A stretch of 64,000 bases of DNA from Microvelia longipes (GCA_018340805.1 JACMZG010001913.1:31281080-31345079); one strand, 5' to 3'. Shown: positions 11,160 through 23,258, numbered from the stretch's first letter. Program-made: numbers and translations. The notes: generated by a model not told the origin, from the sequence alone.

Positions 11160-11894
11160 TGTTACTGTATACCACATTAGACGTTTTTATAATATGGTTA
11201 GACACTGTAGGAGGACAAGGGTTATGTCTTTTATACCCATCGAGGTCTCTGCCTGTTTATTATCTTCTATCATCGTCTCTAAAACCTTCTCGCTCTTTTT
11301 CCAGTTCGACTTGTTTTTTACGAATTTCAATCTTGTGAAGTATTAGATTTTGTTTGAGGTTTGTGACATGACAGACAGGTTAGATGCATTCGATTTTTTC
11401 TCACCAATACTTGAGACAGCTTTAATCGAATGCCTTTTTGATTCGCTAATATCAAACCCAGATATAGCTTTGTCTTGTTTTGTCCTAGAGTTAACAGAGC
11501 TGTAATACGAATTTTTCTAACGTGAAGAACTTGACAACGATCTTGAGACAGAAGCAAGAAATGATTCCTGAACACCTTCCAAAAATGTCTCTAAATTATT
11601 GAACGTTGATTGCCATTTGACCAACAGCTCGCTATCTTAGTCAGCCAAAGAAGTGAGACGCTCGATAAATTCCCTGAGGTCATCTTTTATAAGGCTAAAA
11701 AGATTTGAAACCTTCGCTTGCTTTTATTCATTTTACTATTCATTTGATACCTTGCTCTTTTCTCAGTGAGTGTTTCTCCCTTGGGCTAGATGGACCATCT
11801 TCTAGTTTCTGAGCGTTTACTTCTTTCTCTAGCGGCAAGTTCGCTTCCACATTAGACTACAGTTCCTTAAAAGTGTCTTCACCTTCGTTTTCCA
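11160..11894 (-). pseudogene. BEL-1 gag remnant
   Basis: The likely start is the ATG at 11,894 (MENEGEDTFKEL, then a stop). Downstream frames contain a Ser-rich, basic stretch (RSLSSSS and SNASNLSVMSQ near 11,400-11,550) and a Lys/Glu-rich helix (KSNWKKSEKVLETMIEDNK near 11,300), like the low-complexity and coiled regions of BEL gag. At least three frame breaks are seen. It is assigned as gag by position upstream of pol domains on the same strand; no zinc knuckle is visible. Confidence 0.5.
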
Positions 11895-12623
11895 TTCTTG
11901 CCGTCTTATTATTTTACACTAAACTAAAATAATTTGTACACTAAACCTAAGTTAACAGTGCTGTGCTGAAGGATTAGTCTATTGTACAAATAACTCGGCG
12001 ACGGACGCAGAAGTGATCTAGCAGCTGTACGGCTGTACCTAAAGTACTGCAATTTCCACAATACACTACTCCGGTAAACCACTACACGGACTCACTCTCT
12101 GTATACTCCGTGTGAAATATTCCACACACATAAACATCCACACAGTTACGTACGTTTAGATTGTATAGTATATACGAACCTCGATAGCTAATTTTCCATA
12201 GGAAATTCGTTATTAAAGACCAATTAGTTTTTATTATTTGTAATATTTTATATGTGAATAACGACTTGGCCGAAACTACAGCCAAAAATTACCTGTTAAT
12301 AAAAAAAGGGCTTACGTTTTCGCGTAAATATTTGCTCCTATTACAGCGGTTAACACCTACAGCAGCTTCCTAGATTTACCGAAAAAAATAAGAGTTATAT
12401 TTCCGAAAATCACCAAGAAATACCTCCTAACACACACACACACACAACACAACACAGTATATATATATATTATATATTATATATTATATATTATATATAT
12501 AATATTATTATATATAATATATTACCGCTCTAAACACGCACCACACATTAAATTATTATTGCCATACCACTTTTGGTAACTTTGAGTAACTTTAAAAGTT
12601 ATATTGGAGCATAAATCCTAGAA

Positions 12624-12657
<34 letters not shown>

Positions 12658-12700
12658 TATATTATATATATATATATAATTATATATTCTAATATTTCGG
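11895..12700. other. Upstream of BEL-1: non-coding with (CA)n and (TA)n tracts
   Basis: No supported gene. A short (CA)n tract lies at about 12,430-12,450, a TA/TTATA tract at about 12,457-12,524 and another (TA)n at about 12,625-12,685. A short palindrome, TCGGACATACATATTTGTCCGA, sits at 12,697-12,718. A 5' LTR for BEL-1 might lie here, but no partner is visible. Confidence 0.6.
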
Positions 12701-12960
12701 ACATACATATTTGTCCGAATTGAATCGATTCCCTCTCCACTTCGGTCATCCTCATAAGCGTCATTTTCATGATGATATTTCGTTAAAACGAGATGATTTA
12801 ATAATACTAACTTAAAAAAGTGAGAGGAATGTTAAGGCAAGAAGAGTTAGTTTCAGAGCTACCGCTAGATGCCAGCACCGTGTTCCCCTCCACCTTCTGT
12901 CTGATTCTTTCGTATACCTTCTGGGATTCTTACAACAATACTATAGTATAGCACAAGTTT

Positions 12961-13100
12961 ATAATCAGATAACAGCGTGGGAATAGTGTTGAGGAACCAA
13001 TGAGGTTGGCTCATATGAAATTGTGGCCGTAGTTTAACATCCAGGACTAACCTATTTGGTTACCTCGCATTATTGTCCCACGCTGTCAACTGATTGCTAT
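12961..13100. mobile_element. MITE-like foldback, about 140 bp
   Basis: The left arm 12,961-13,005 and right arm 13,051-13,100 are imperfect reverse complements: ACAGCGTGGGA, then GAGG and AACCAA occur in both with small indels. The spacer is about 45 bp. No transposase is encoded. A non-autonomous TIR element is the simplest reading; a clear target duplication was not found. Confidence 0.55.
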
Positions 13101-14880
13101 ACATCCGTGACTTATATTGCAGTATTATAAAATTTAGCATTTTAAAATATTTGTAGCTACCCATTTAAAATTATTATTCTTCATAGTTTAGTCTTGACAC
13201 GTAAAAACTGCACAGAGAAAGAAAGGTTTATGCACTGCACCATGCACCATAATAGAAAGAAAGGGTTTTCATGATAGCTCTATATAATATCATTTCTTGT
13301 TTAAAAACATCGAACAATGAGAAAGTAATCATAGAGTATGAAACTGTGGATAGAATATGAAACTCTAATAGACTGAGTAGAAACCTTAGACTAATACTAT
13401 AATATAGACGGAGCATAGGACCGTAAACACAATGGAATTCCACTGAATTTCCACACGAAAGCCGGTTTACTGGTGGTCTTAGATAGATAGATAAATGTGT
13501 CATAAATATTCACTTATGGAGAAAGATCATAAGAAACAAATATAATAACTTGAAAAACTAGCTAAGTATTTAATAAAATCGTTCTTAGATAGCAAAAGTA
13601 TAGCGGAATACGAGGATCTTCGTTTAGTTGACTAGGACTACATCTAACATAATTTTAATTAAAACGTAATAATAATTCGAGAATTATATTATAATAGATC
13701 ATAATAATCCTGTGATTGGAAGTATTGCCTACTGTATTGTTATGGTGATAGCATTACTTAGGACAACCAGTGAACTGGCTTTGTTGTTATCAGTTTTGCT
13801 CATTCTATTTCGAACAACACGGACTCCTATTTTTAACGATTAATAAGTCTCTCTAAAATTATCCTAAATGTAATCTAATCCTTGATTGTGGGACTGAAAA
13901 TTGAATGAGAAAATTATTTATGCATATAACGTGTGACGTATCAAAAATTGCGAAAACTGCACATAAGAAGCAATGGAATTTGAAAGCAGAATTGTCCTCC
14001 GATACCCTCTGACAGTGTAGCCATGCAGGTCTTGTCCTGTCCATACGCTGTGTGTACGTAGTAAAATATGTGTTAGTTTTTAAATTTTACTTTACTAACA
14101 GTGCTAATTGAATGTTCTTCAGCTTGTGTGTCAGCTTCTGTTTATGTTTTAGTTATATTTTTATATTTTTCTATCCTAGTTTTCATGCAATTAACTATGA
14201 TATAATAAAATAATGGAATTTCTTATTAGTCACGTGACTTATTTCAAAAATATCAGTACTATACCTTATCATAAACACCATCGAGAAAACCTTCAGAGCT
14301 TTTATTGCTTTTTTTCCCCTCAGCTGAGAAAGGTAGCTCTATTTTAGAACCTTCATACTCGGATGTGTGCTTCTCATTCAAAACGAAATTTGAAATGCTT
14401 ATAAAACTATGTCTATATAGTTAAGAAGATATAAAAAAATTTCTTATACCTTATCATATTTCATAGAGTTTTTAAAATTAAAAACTAATTTAAATCACGT
14501 TTTGATCATTCGGTTGCTCGATTATCAAGATTACTACAAACATATATAGCTTATGTTGAGCATGTTGCTTAAGCAGATGTGTTAAGAGTACTATGTGGAC
14601 CTATCTTAACACGTTATACTAAATGGCCCCGAGTACAAATAATTCTATAGGGCCTGTATCCCCTTGACGTTATTCACTTAGAAACTTTTTTATTTCTTTT
14701 TAAGAAGTTTTATAGCCTTCTTTATTTCATTTGTTAACAAATTTTGGGTTTGAACATTTTTTGTGTGAATAAGATACATTTGCTATAACGTTGAGATAAT
14801 GATACATTATATATGAAGGAATTATATGGATGAAAAATGTGCCGGCACAAGTGAGAAATTTCAACCAATTCGTATAAACA
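13101..14880. other. Non-coding AT-rich stretch
   Basis: No supported gene or RNA. Short open frames of 60-90 codons have no recognisable motif or codon bias. Nothing structured was noticed beyond short AT runs and TAGATAGATA near 13,482. Confidence 0.6.
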
Positions 14881-15110
14881 AATAAAATTAAAAATATCTT
14901 GTACGGGGTATCTCCAAATTTTCCCCAACACATCGGATTTGTTACGCCAATCCTCCCCTACTTCGAATTCGGTTCGCTCGTCCTCAGATTTTAATTATAT
15001 TAGTTTTATTTTAGCGTTCACCCATCCAGACACTGACCTCGCTCGATGCAGCTTAACTTTTATGATCCAACAGGAACTGTTTATATACTTGCCTAATTAT
15101 AACTTACTAA
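14880..15110 (-). mobile_element. 5S-derived dispersed repeat, copy a (tail plus 5S module)
   Basis: Read on the minus strand, 15,083-15,013 matches 5S rRNA: GTTAAGC in mutated form, then CATCGAGCGAGGTCAGTG and TGGATGGGTGA, covering the box A, intermediate and box C control elements. It is followed by the family tail with GAGGACGAGCGAACCGA and ends near 14,900 with GATACCCCGTACAAGA. The same modules recur at 40.6, 43.2, 47.0 and 48.1 kb. Sequence related to the family head lies at 15,640-15,880, so this copy may extend over about 1 kb with AT-rich expansion between. Confidence 0.7.
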
Positions 15111-15119
15111 TAACAATAA

Positions 15120-16430
15120 ACTAACTAATTGTAACTTCCCTAATAATGATAATAATAATAATAACAATAACAATAATAGTGTATTTTATATAATTTATTA
15201 ATATACATTTATATTTAGTTTTTTTAATTAATTTATTTATTTATTTTAGTTGTTTCTTTTCTCTTACGCATGTATAAGAATATGTGTATCACTTTTTAAT
15301 TTTATTTAGATATAAGTATCTTATAGGATAGTATAATAATATAATAGTTTAGCAGAAGTAAAATAATAAAATAAAATAATAATTAAAAGTAAAATAATAT
15401 TAAATTAAATACAAATACTCGACGACCAGTTTGAGTCACTGGTTCCTCTCCATCAGCACATGACTTTTTCCTAAAGATGGAGGGTAGTATTTTATTTAAA
15501 CTATATTTTAATTATTTGCATGCAGATTTTTATATCTCATAATATTTGTAAAATCAAAAATATTGTATATTTATTTAATAAAATACATTTAATAAAAAAA
15601 ATTAAAACGGAACTTAGTTTTCTTATTTATTACGTAGAGGGATACACTAGTACCGAATTTCAGCTCAAGTGGTTTATTTTACAATTTAAAAAAAACATGT
15701 TTGTCATTCTATAAAATTTGAACTAATGCTGATAATAAAATGGAACTCAGCCCATAAGATGTTCTTTAGTCTTAATGCTCATAAAACAAATAATCCAGGC
15801 AAAGTCTCGGTTTCGGATTTATTTTACAAACACATAACTTTTCCTTTTTATATACGTATAGTAGTAGGTGGGAGAAGTAAAAACCTTCTTACTCACACTA
15901 CCGTGTGTTTTCCCAGAAATATTTCCTTATTTTCCTTATATCATTTCATTGTTATCTTTTTTTTGCTGAAGTTTACAAGGTTTTTTTTTTCTTCTTGCTT
16001 TTAGTGATAAAAGAGTCTGTACTATATTAGGTCTATTGTTTAAAATGTTTATCCTCAGTTTTTTTTTATTCTTTGACTTAAAATTTTCTTATTCTAAGCT
16101 GTTTTCATTACTTCTTAAGATTTTCTCTCTAAGAAGTATAACTTAGTCTTTAGGATTTTTTCCAAGTCTTTTTATTTATTTTTGTTACATTATGTAACTT
16201 GGCTGTAAATTCGAATAGAAACAGCATTAAGAACACAAGGACAACTGTATTGTCTTTATTAACAAACAATGAAGATAACTTTATGAAGAACGAAAAAAAC
16301 ATAGATGACCCAATAGAAATAGTAAAGGGAAAACATAAATGTTATTATTATATTGGTTTTCTACTTAAGCAATGCTCAGCGTTTTCATTACCCAGTCAAA
16401 TTCATTTTAGTGAATTTCCATAGAAAAACA
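15120..16430. other. Non-coding AT-rich stretch with a decayed head module
   Basis: 15,130-15,420 is AT-rich with ATAATAATA runs. 15,640-15,880 resembles the head of the 5S-derived family (CCGAATTTCAGCTCAAG, then GTCTCGGTTTCGGAT and ACAAACACATAACTTTTCC). The open frame at 16,199-16,423 shows no known motif. No gene is supported. Confidence 0.5.
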
Positions 16431-16439
16431 TGGCTAGTT

Positions 16440-16625
16440 GACACAATATAATTGCGCAAAAGATACCTAGGGAATGTAACAAGCAAAATGCTATATCTGG
16501 GAGTATTATTTCTATCTGGGTATTTGTATTTGTATTTGGGAACTGTTCTATTACTCAACATTCTTCATTAATGACGGGTGAAAATTATTACATGTTCCAC
16601 TCTGTATCGTTTCTTGATACATGAT
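16440..16625. repeat. Dispersed repeat R2, copy 1
   Basis: This block shares order and sequence with 60,290-60,425: GTTGACNCAATATAATTG, then CTAGGGAATNTAACAAGCAA, then ACATTC(T/G)TCATTAATG-like and TGTCCCA-like segments. The 60.3-kb copy directly abuts a head module of the 5S-derived family. It is an unclassified dispersed repeat with no coding content. Confidence 0.6.
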
Positions 16626-17900
16626 CAATGATCGGTGATTATTGATTAATTACTTGTTCAATGTTTTAGCAAATGACATGAATTTGGTGTGTGTAAGTAA
16701 TGAAATGTAGTTTATTTTTTAAAACTGTCTCTTCTGTGCTCTAAACTGATTCTCATCTGATACAATGGAGACACTCACACAGTTAGTAGTCCTGTACTGT
16801 GTAGTACATAATAGTACTGTTATAGAGGGTTAATTCTGTCCTAAAACAAAATTTCTATATTCCATTCTATATTCCATTGTAGATAATGAGGATGACGTAT
16901 GATATTTAGTCTGTTTTTAAAAAAATACTGCTTGAAATACTTGCTTCCGGAAGTATTTCAAGCATCTTTTTGATAAGAAATCAGTCCATGCTTCTTAGTC
17001 GGAACAATTGCTTTACTACTTGTTCCTAATTTTTTAATGGAATTTTTAATGTTAGGCACACTTGTTTAAGCAATTTTTGCAGACATATTTAGTGGTCAGT
17101 TTTCGCTTCTCTTTATTTGTTTCATCTTTAATTGTTAAAGTTAAAGCGGTACGAAAATACTCCCTCGACGGTAGACCCTCAGCCCAACACTGTGATAGAC
17201 CGTCTTGGTTCGTCAATGCATTTATTTACTCCTTTTCCCTTCTACTTTACTATTTCTCCTTTTCCCTTTATTTATCCTAGTATTTTTTCTTTAATCGAAA
17301 TTAGCTTTTCCAATGTCGCTAGCTGGGTGGGTAAATCGCTTTCCTTGAGGGCGCAAGGGAAGGAAAACAGTCATATCAAAAGACATTGTAGTTATGTGTA
17401 GGGTTTAATAGGTCACATGTTCATTGATCTACTAGTCTTTGTAATGGAGTTAGACTTTGAAGATATAAAGTATTATTGTCTCAAGTAGCCATTGAAAAAC
17501 TATTCAACTAGTCGTAGATAAAATTTAATACGCAACATGGATCAAAGCATTACTGCTTTCGGTTTATTATAAACAATTTTAACTCGCTTGACTAGCCTAC
17601 GGAGCTAACTAATTTATCGGCATCAGAGGAAAAAAAATTCTTGCAGATAAAACTGGACCTCATGCGGGAAAACATACTTTAATCCTTTGTTGCGTAAGCT
17701 ATGAAGATACTCTATCTTTTTCGTGATTTTTTTCCATGCTACAAAACATTTCATCTTGTAAAGTCACATTTAATTTAATTTAATTTGTCTAATACTTGGT
17801 TATAGCAAAGAAAGTATTCACAAGTTACCTCTATTACTTGAGGTAACAAGTGAAAGCGGAGTTACCCTGCTTGGCAGACAATGTTTTTAACAACACTACT
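16626..17900. other. Non-coding stretch with one strong hairpin
   Basis: No supported gene. It contains the hairpin at 16,929-16,964 and a short TTTAA repeat near 17,771-17,786. Open frames at 17,062-17,401 lack motifs. Confidence 0.6.
16929..16964. repeat. Perfect 14-bp hairpin
   Basis: TGCTTGAAATACTT (16,929-16,942) pairs perfectly with 16,951-16,964 around the 8-nt loop GCTTCCGG. It is not followed by a recognisable gene, so no regulatory role is claimed. Confidence 0.85.
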
Positions 17901-18540
17901 GAGTAAGTAAACCTAGTTGGCAGCTCGCCAGCTTCTTCTTCTTTTACAAGCTTCTATGTATTGTACTACAGGGTGTTTCCATCCCTTGTGGATGTGGACA
18001 AGGAGGCACGTGTTGGACCAGCCTTGTGGTTGTGGAAACCTCAGGCGAGCCTACCTGCTCCAATATTCTTTTATTTATTTTCCCTCTTTTATCTATAAAA
18101 ATATCTAATCTTTTATATGTTTTTTTGGATGGGGATTGGTAAATAGGGGAGATGTTGCTTCTTTATCTCCTATAACTGAGGAAACATTGGAAAAATACAA
18201 GTACCCTTAATATAGGGAGTATCCGACAAGGGAACTTAACAGATTCCATAAACGTTTTATGCGATTGAGAAACGGGAGCAAACTTACCTTCCCTATCATG
18301 GTTATTGCAAATGGCGTGAAACGAGGTTATGTAACAAGAATAACACGATTCCAACACATATTAATACTTCATGACAGATGAAACATTTAAATTGCCAACC
18401 ATTTTGTATTTTTAAGTAGTAAGACACGAGGTTATGTAACAAGCAAAATTATTTTTTTACTTTTCGCAATTTGTTTATAACCTACTTTAGGAAACCATTC
18501 ATCGGAAGGTTAGCTTACCCTAACTTTAAGACCTGCGCAG
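17900..18540. other. Slightly GC-richer island, no confirmed gene
   Basis: 17,930-18,065 is richer in GC than its surroundings and is open on the plus strand after an acceptor-like TACTACAG at about 17,969. The frame reads a Cys/Gly-rich stretch (PCGCGQGGTCWTS). It is not a recognised domain and no partner exon was found. ACGAGGTTATGTAACAAG recurs at 18,323 and 18,427, and part of it (TAACAAGCAAAAT) also in repeat R2. Confidence 0.35.
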
Positions 18541-18544
18541 TTAA

Positions 18545-18720
18545 TCTCATTATTGTAAGCATGTTTAATTTGTACCAAGTATGTTCAGCATGGGTTTGAC
18601 GTATGATTTGTGATGATTTCTTCTCTACTTTTTTATTCTCCACGAGGTCACTTTGTTGAATAGCAAATTAATTGGCTGAGTTCGTCATCCCCTTTATTAA
18701 ATAATCCTTGGAAATAAACG
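18545..18720. repeat. Dispersed repeat R3, copy 1
   Basis: It is collinear with 50,690-50,860. Shared blocks in order are AAGCATG, TTTG.ACCAA, TGT.CAG, ATTTTTTATTCT-like, ATAGCAAATTAA and CGTCATCC. Divergence is high, which suggests an old unclassified repeat. Confidence 0.45.
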
Positions 18721-20040
18721 ACATCTACTTCTTTCATCAAATTTTCACGTTCCAACATCTAATGATCATAAAAATTGAAATGAGTTTGTGCCTTTATTGT
18801 ATGGACATAAAAACGGGACTGGATGCACGGCTTGACTACATTAGATAAAGCAAAATATAAAAACTCTGGCGCGGATGTCTGCAAGGCTTGATTTCCTGCT
18901 CAACATACATTTCTTGCTTGTATTATTTATTTTAGCATTATAGCAAGATCAATAGCATTTCGACTTTTAAGTCATTTTTACTTTTCCTCATTTATACCGT
19001 AGACATAAAGATAAAGTATTGCGTTTGAACTAAATACAATTTATTCAAATTAAATTTTATATCTCATGACAGATTGTCTCATACCAACGCACCATCTCTA
19101 GATCAGTGCTTTGTTGCCAGTATTGCCATAAAGAAATTCCTTTTATATGTTATTACATTTTAAAAATTGATATGATAAAAGATAAAAAGTATTTTTGTTC
19201 TAGGTTTAATATTTTCCTTGTCCCTATATATTTTCAAATAACCCATTCATATTGAATTATTTTTTCAAATATATTGAAATCATTTGTTTTCCACCTTTAA
19301 ATATAGTCTGTCAGGCGGCACGAAGCTTCCGCGCCTGAAAAAAAGATACATTTTTTACGCTTAACATTAAAATTTTTTGTAAAGGAAATTATCACAAATT
19401 ATCTTTTGTTTAGTCACTATATAAATGAGTCAGAGACAAGGAATGTATCTAGTAAAACGACATGCTACATCAGTGAACTATTTTGACATCTTTCATTATT
19501 GGTACTCAACTTCTTTATGTTCTGCCTCACCTTATTCCGTCCTGTCAAACTAATCAGAGTTCCGACAGGAGCCTGAACTCATGGGTGCATCCAAGAGGAG
19601 GTGATTTTTTAGCATACTTTAACCTTTTTATTTATTTTTCGTCTACCTAAAACAAAAATTTTAGATTTTGAAAGTTTAACCCCCTGATTGCGGGAAGCAT
19701 ATTGAAAAAATTCCTTTTGGCCGATGCCATATGTTATCGCTGGGCACTTAGCAACATAAAATATTTTGACCCATCTTGTTCGTATTTTACCTAATTCCCT
19801 CTATTCTACTATCCTATATTTGAACCTATGATTGTTAAAACAATGACTTCATTAATTAAATTATAAATATATGAACGCTTAAGCGATTTCAAGGTACTCT
19901 ACCTAAGTTGTATACAATAAAGTGTTACGACTTTTTAAGTATAAAAACGACTTTTATTAAAAGAAAACATTATATTTATATTCATCTCATTAACACTGTA
20001 CATGAAGTGGTCACAGAATGACTACTTCTGTGGGGGCAAG
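18721..20040. other. Non-coding AT-rich stretch
   Basis: No supported gene or RNA. A weak GC-rich hairpin around CAGGCGGCACGAAGCTTCCG at 19,313 is the only structure noted. Confidence 0.55.
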
Positions 20041-20050
20041 CTGCTGTCTA

Positions 20051-20153
20051 ATAATAATGTCTGTAGTGTATGATGTCTTCATCATCTTTACTTCTATTTA
20101 CTAAATCCTTAGGCGAAACTATAGCTGGTTTAAGTGGTTCGATATATACATCT
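20051..20153 (-). other. Candidate terminal coding exon, minus strand
   Basis: On the minus strand, after an acceptor-like pyrimidine stretch ending in TTAG/ACAG at about 20,143-20,153, an open frame runs about 34 codons to a TAG at about 20,051. It is rich in P, K, D and E: EPLKPAIVSPKDLVNRSK, then DDEDIIHYRHYY. That composition is unlike the surrounding random-looking frames. A second open stretch lies upstream on the same strand (about 20,690-20,553, with WYYMQHPKLTTPPKRSYTK). The two are not joined by a phase-consistent splice that I could find. No family is recognised. It could be chance or a decayed host exon. Confidence 0.25.
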
Positions 20154-20699
20154 GTAGGCTAATATAGGGCTAATCCACATCTTCCTTATCAGCATCATCT
20201 TGAATTTGAGGTCAATTGCATCCTGGACGTTTATACCTGGTCTAGAAATTTAAAATATACGTACATTAGTTGTTATATTAATGTCTTTTAGTAAACAAAT
20301 TATATTTAGTAAAATGACTCCGTAAGTTTCCCAAATATTTCATTTCGCTGAGTTGCCTGCTCAACGATGCTATTTGGCATCAATGAGATTCACATGCATT
20401 TTTTGACTGGAATTTTTATGATTTTGCTATAAAACTTATTTCTTACTATAAACTAAGTATTCTAAAGTCTAAAATTAGCAATCATATGTTGATATAAATA
20501 ATTTATTATGAACCTACCCTTCTGCCTGACTCATTATGCCTTTCATGTAACATTCTGAAAAATATAAAGTGAAGTGTTCACCTTAGTATAGCTTCTTTTT
20601 GGTGGTGTAGTTAGCTTCGGGTGCTGCATGTAGTACCAAATGTTCCGAAAAATTAAAAAGAATGGGGAAAAACTCTTTCAACTGGACTAGAGGTCATCA

Positions 20700-21410
20700 T
20701 GAATGCAATATCTAACAAGCAATCAAAAATAAAAGGATTTCGGTTGATATGTACTAGCAGGAGTAGCCACCGGGGGATGGAGGCCGATTTAAGAATGTTT
20801 CAGGATTGAAACATTCGTTTCAATCCTGGCAGGCTTTGAAGGATATTATAGATTGTATTTAAGATTTACTGTTGAACCTTTTGGTATTTTCCACTCGATA
20901 TTATAGGAGTGGAAGCAATTAAAAAGTTATTAACAAGGTAGCACATAAAATTAAATTAATTGAAAATCATTGTGAGATCGATAACATATAATATTATACT
21001 TGGAATATAAAACAACACCAATATTGTTGCCTTGTACACATATTCATAAATATAACCATTTAAAATAATATCAAATTCAATTCTTGGAATTTAATGTTGG
21101 ATTTTATTTATTTAGTAGACTAGTAATTCGTTGCAGCAGGGACACACGTTAGAAGAATACAATAAAATTAATTAACAACTGACTCGCTGAAATGCCATAA
21201 ACATATACGTAAATGTAAAAATAAAGCTTGCGTCGCTCACAACATTTCTAAAGTATATATTAAAGTTCGTTTACAGGGTTTTCTTTCCTTGCTATATTGC
21301 TTTGATAATAATAATAAAATAATTTGACTTGCTTGCAATCTACCGATGGAAGCCACTCTTTCGTATCAAATATTATATTCAATAAATTTTGTGAGGCAAG
21401 CTAACCTCTT
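20700..21410. other. Non-coding stretch with a hairpin
   Basis: No supported gene. It contains the hairpin CAGGATTGAAAC / GTTTCAATCCTG (arms 20,801-20,812 and 20,817-20,828, 4-nt loop). Confidence 0.6.
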
Positions 21411-21419
21411 TGATGTATT

Positions 21420-21945
21420 TGCAAATATATTTGTTGGAATCTAGCGAGCACAGCGAGTCTTTTATAATAACCTACTATTCTATTTTATCATTTGGCGAGC
21501 GAAGCGAGCTAAATATCTTTGTATTTATTTGCATGTATAGCAAAACCTTATTTATTCTATAATATTCTTACAGTCTTGCAAGTCAAGGAAGCTTCTTCGC
21601 TTCAATATATACATTCACGTATTTTTTATAGCAATCTAGTGAGCTCTTTTTAATGTATCTAATTTTATATTTCAGCATTTTGTGAGGGTTTTTTCATATT
21701 TTGCATGTATATTTGTAGCTTTCTAACGACGGATACGAGCCAATTTTCATAGATATACTCGTATATTTGTAGCAATTTAGCGAGCGAAACGAGCCTCTAT
21801 GCATGATTTTGCATAGAGGTAAATACCTCGTTTACTACAATTATGTATATTTTTAGCTATCTGGCGAGAGGTATCTTTATTTAATCAATAAATTAATTAT
21901 TTACAACTATTCTATCTAGCAAGTAAAGCGAGCCCGTTAAGAATG
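21420..21945. repeat. Degenerate minisatellite with GCGAGCGAAGCGAGC core
   Basis: About eight diverged units spaced 40-110 bp apart share a left part like GTATATTTGTAGCAATCTA and a core like GCGAGCGAAGCGAGC. The best cores are near 21,441, 21,494, 21,778 and 21,914. The core is an imperfect palindrome and recurs in the tails of the 5S-derived family, so the array may have been seeded by one of those tails. Confidence 0.7.
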
Positions 21946-22214
21946 AATGTTATTTAATAATTTTTTATCGTGAGTTACTGATGCAAATGCCTCTCATTAC
22001 TAGGTATGTTTAATATACACGCCACGAACTATTATGCAGTCCAACCCGGTGCTTAATTATCACACTGTATGCTAATTAAAATTTTTTAAATAATTTTCTG
22101 AGTGATAAGAGGCTTCAAACACAACTGTGGGTGGCACTGTTCTTTAGATATTCATATAATTAATTAAATATAATTCATTTGTTCGTTTCTTATGAATAAT
22201 TTTTTTTTTTAATA

Positions 22215-22470
22215 ACGTTTTTTTTTTGTATATAATTAAGTTTTAACCAACGTTTCTTGTATATAATTAATTCATAACTAACGTTCCTTGTATATACTTA
22301 TTTTTTAACTAACGTTTCAATTATATAATTAGTTTTAACTAACGTTTCTTGTATATAGTTAATTTATAACTAACGTTTCTGGTATATACATATTTTTTAA
22401 CTAACGTTTCTTGTATATAATTAATTTATAACTAACGTTTCTTGTACATACTTATTTTTTAACTCTTCAA
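22215..22470. repeat. Tandem minisatellite, about 31/62-bp unit
   Basis: About seven units alternate: TAACTAACGTTTCTTGTATA followed by either TAATTAATTTA or TACTTATTTTT. The higher-order period is about 62 bp. The units are well conserved, so the array is fairly young. Confidence 0.85.
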
Positions 22471-23085
22471 TCGTTTGGACCTGTTGTGTGATCCTGTTGT
22501 TCGTAAATCATTTCCCCACTCTTAGCCGCCCTAAAGGGTTGATAGCCCCTTATTTTGCGTTCACAATACCGTTTTATTAAAAGGGATAGAAAAGCAATTC
22601 ATACAGAACCTGTGAAACAAAGGGCAATCGACAAAAAATAACTGAGTGTCAAATTTATTATTATTATTACAACGTCCTTCCCCTTTTTAGTTTAAATTTG
22701 TCCTGAGGAGGCGAGGCGGCCATATTGGATAACTTTTTAATTGAAATGCTTTGTACTTTGATTTTCATTATTAAAACTTGGGGTCAGAAAGACATTTTGT
22801 TAAAAGTTTTGGAAGAAGTATCGTAATTTCGAGGTGCTTTGGTTGTTAGGGAAATAATTCATCTTCCTTTGAAAACTGGTTGTTTAGAAACAGTGTCGAT
22901 TTTGTGAATTTTATATAAAATGCTGCTTTTGTTTTTAATAGTGCGTTGAATTTGAAGTTTTACTTTTTGCTCCTTACACCTATCATTTTTAAAACCGAGC
23001 CAACAGTTTATTTTCACTCTAAAATTGACACTGGAAAAAATTTTGTTTTTTTAGCGTCTGTACATAAAGCTTTTGAGGTTGTCTA
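22471..23085. other. Non-coding stretch
   Basis: No supported gene, RNA or repeat noticed. Confidence 0.5.
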
Positions 23086-23161
23086 TAGATGACAGATGTT
23101 GAAGAAGTGGGAAGGAGAGGGGAAAACTGTTTATGGAACTTTCCTTAATCCAGAACTATTT

Positions 23162-23207
23162 ATCATTAATACACACACATACAATACATACATACATATA
23201 TATATAA

Positions 23208-23258
<51 letters not shown>

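Larger units (their letters stand above)
8041..11894 (-). mobile_element. BEL-1: decayed, rearranged BEL/Pao LTR retrotransposon
   Basis: BEL/Pao domains can be read on the minus strand, but the order from high to low coordinate is gag (11,894-11,160), integrase C-terminal part (10,937-10,340), protease (about 10,085-9,545), reverse transcriptase N-terminal part (about 9,480-8,985), then the connector with integrase zinc finger and core (8,895-8,060). The expected order puts the integrase C-terminus last. The polymerase YVDD box and the RNase H are missing. Either two tandem copies were fused by deletions or one copy was permuted. Stops and frameshifts are frequent throughout. No LTRs were recognised. 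Confidence 0.8.

Noticed and set aside
17917..18108. Cys/Gly-rich frame as a confirmed exon
   Set aside because: An acceptor-like site and GC enrichment exist, but there is no donor, partner exon or known domain.
21420..22470. CRISPR-like array
   Set aside because: The repeats are long diverged minisatellites without unique spacers of constant length, and the context is eukaryotic.
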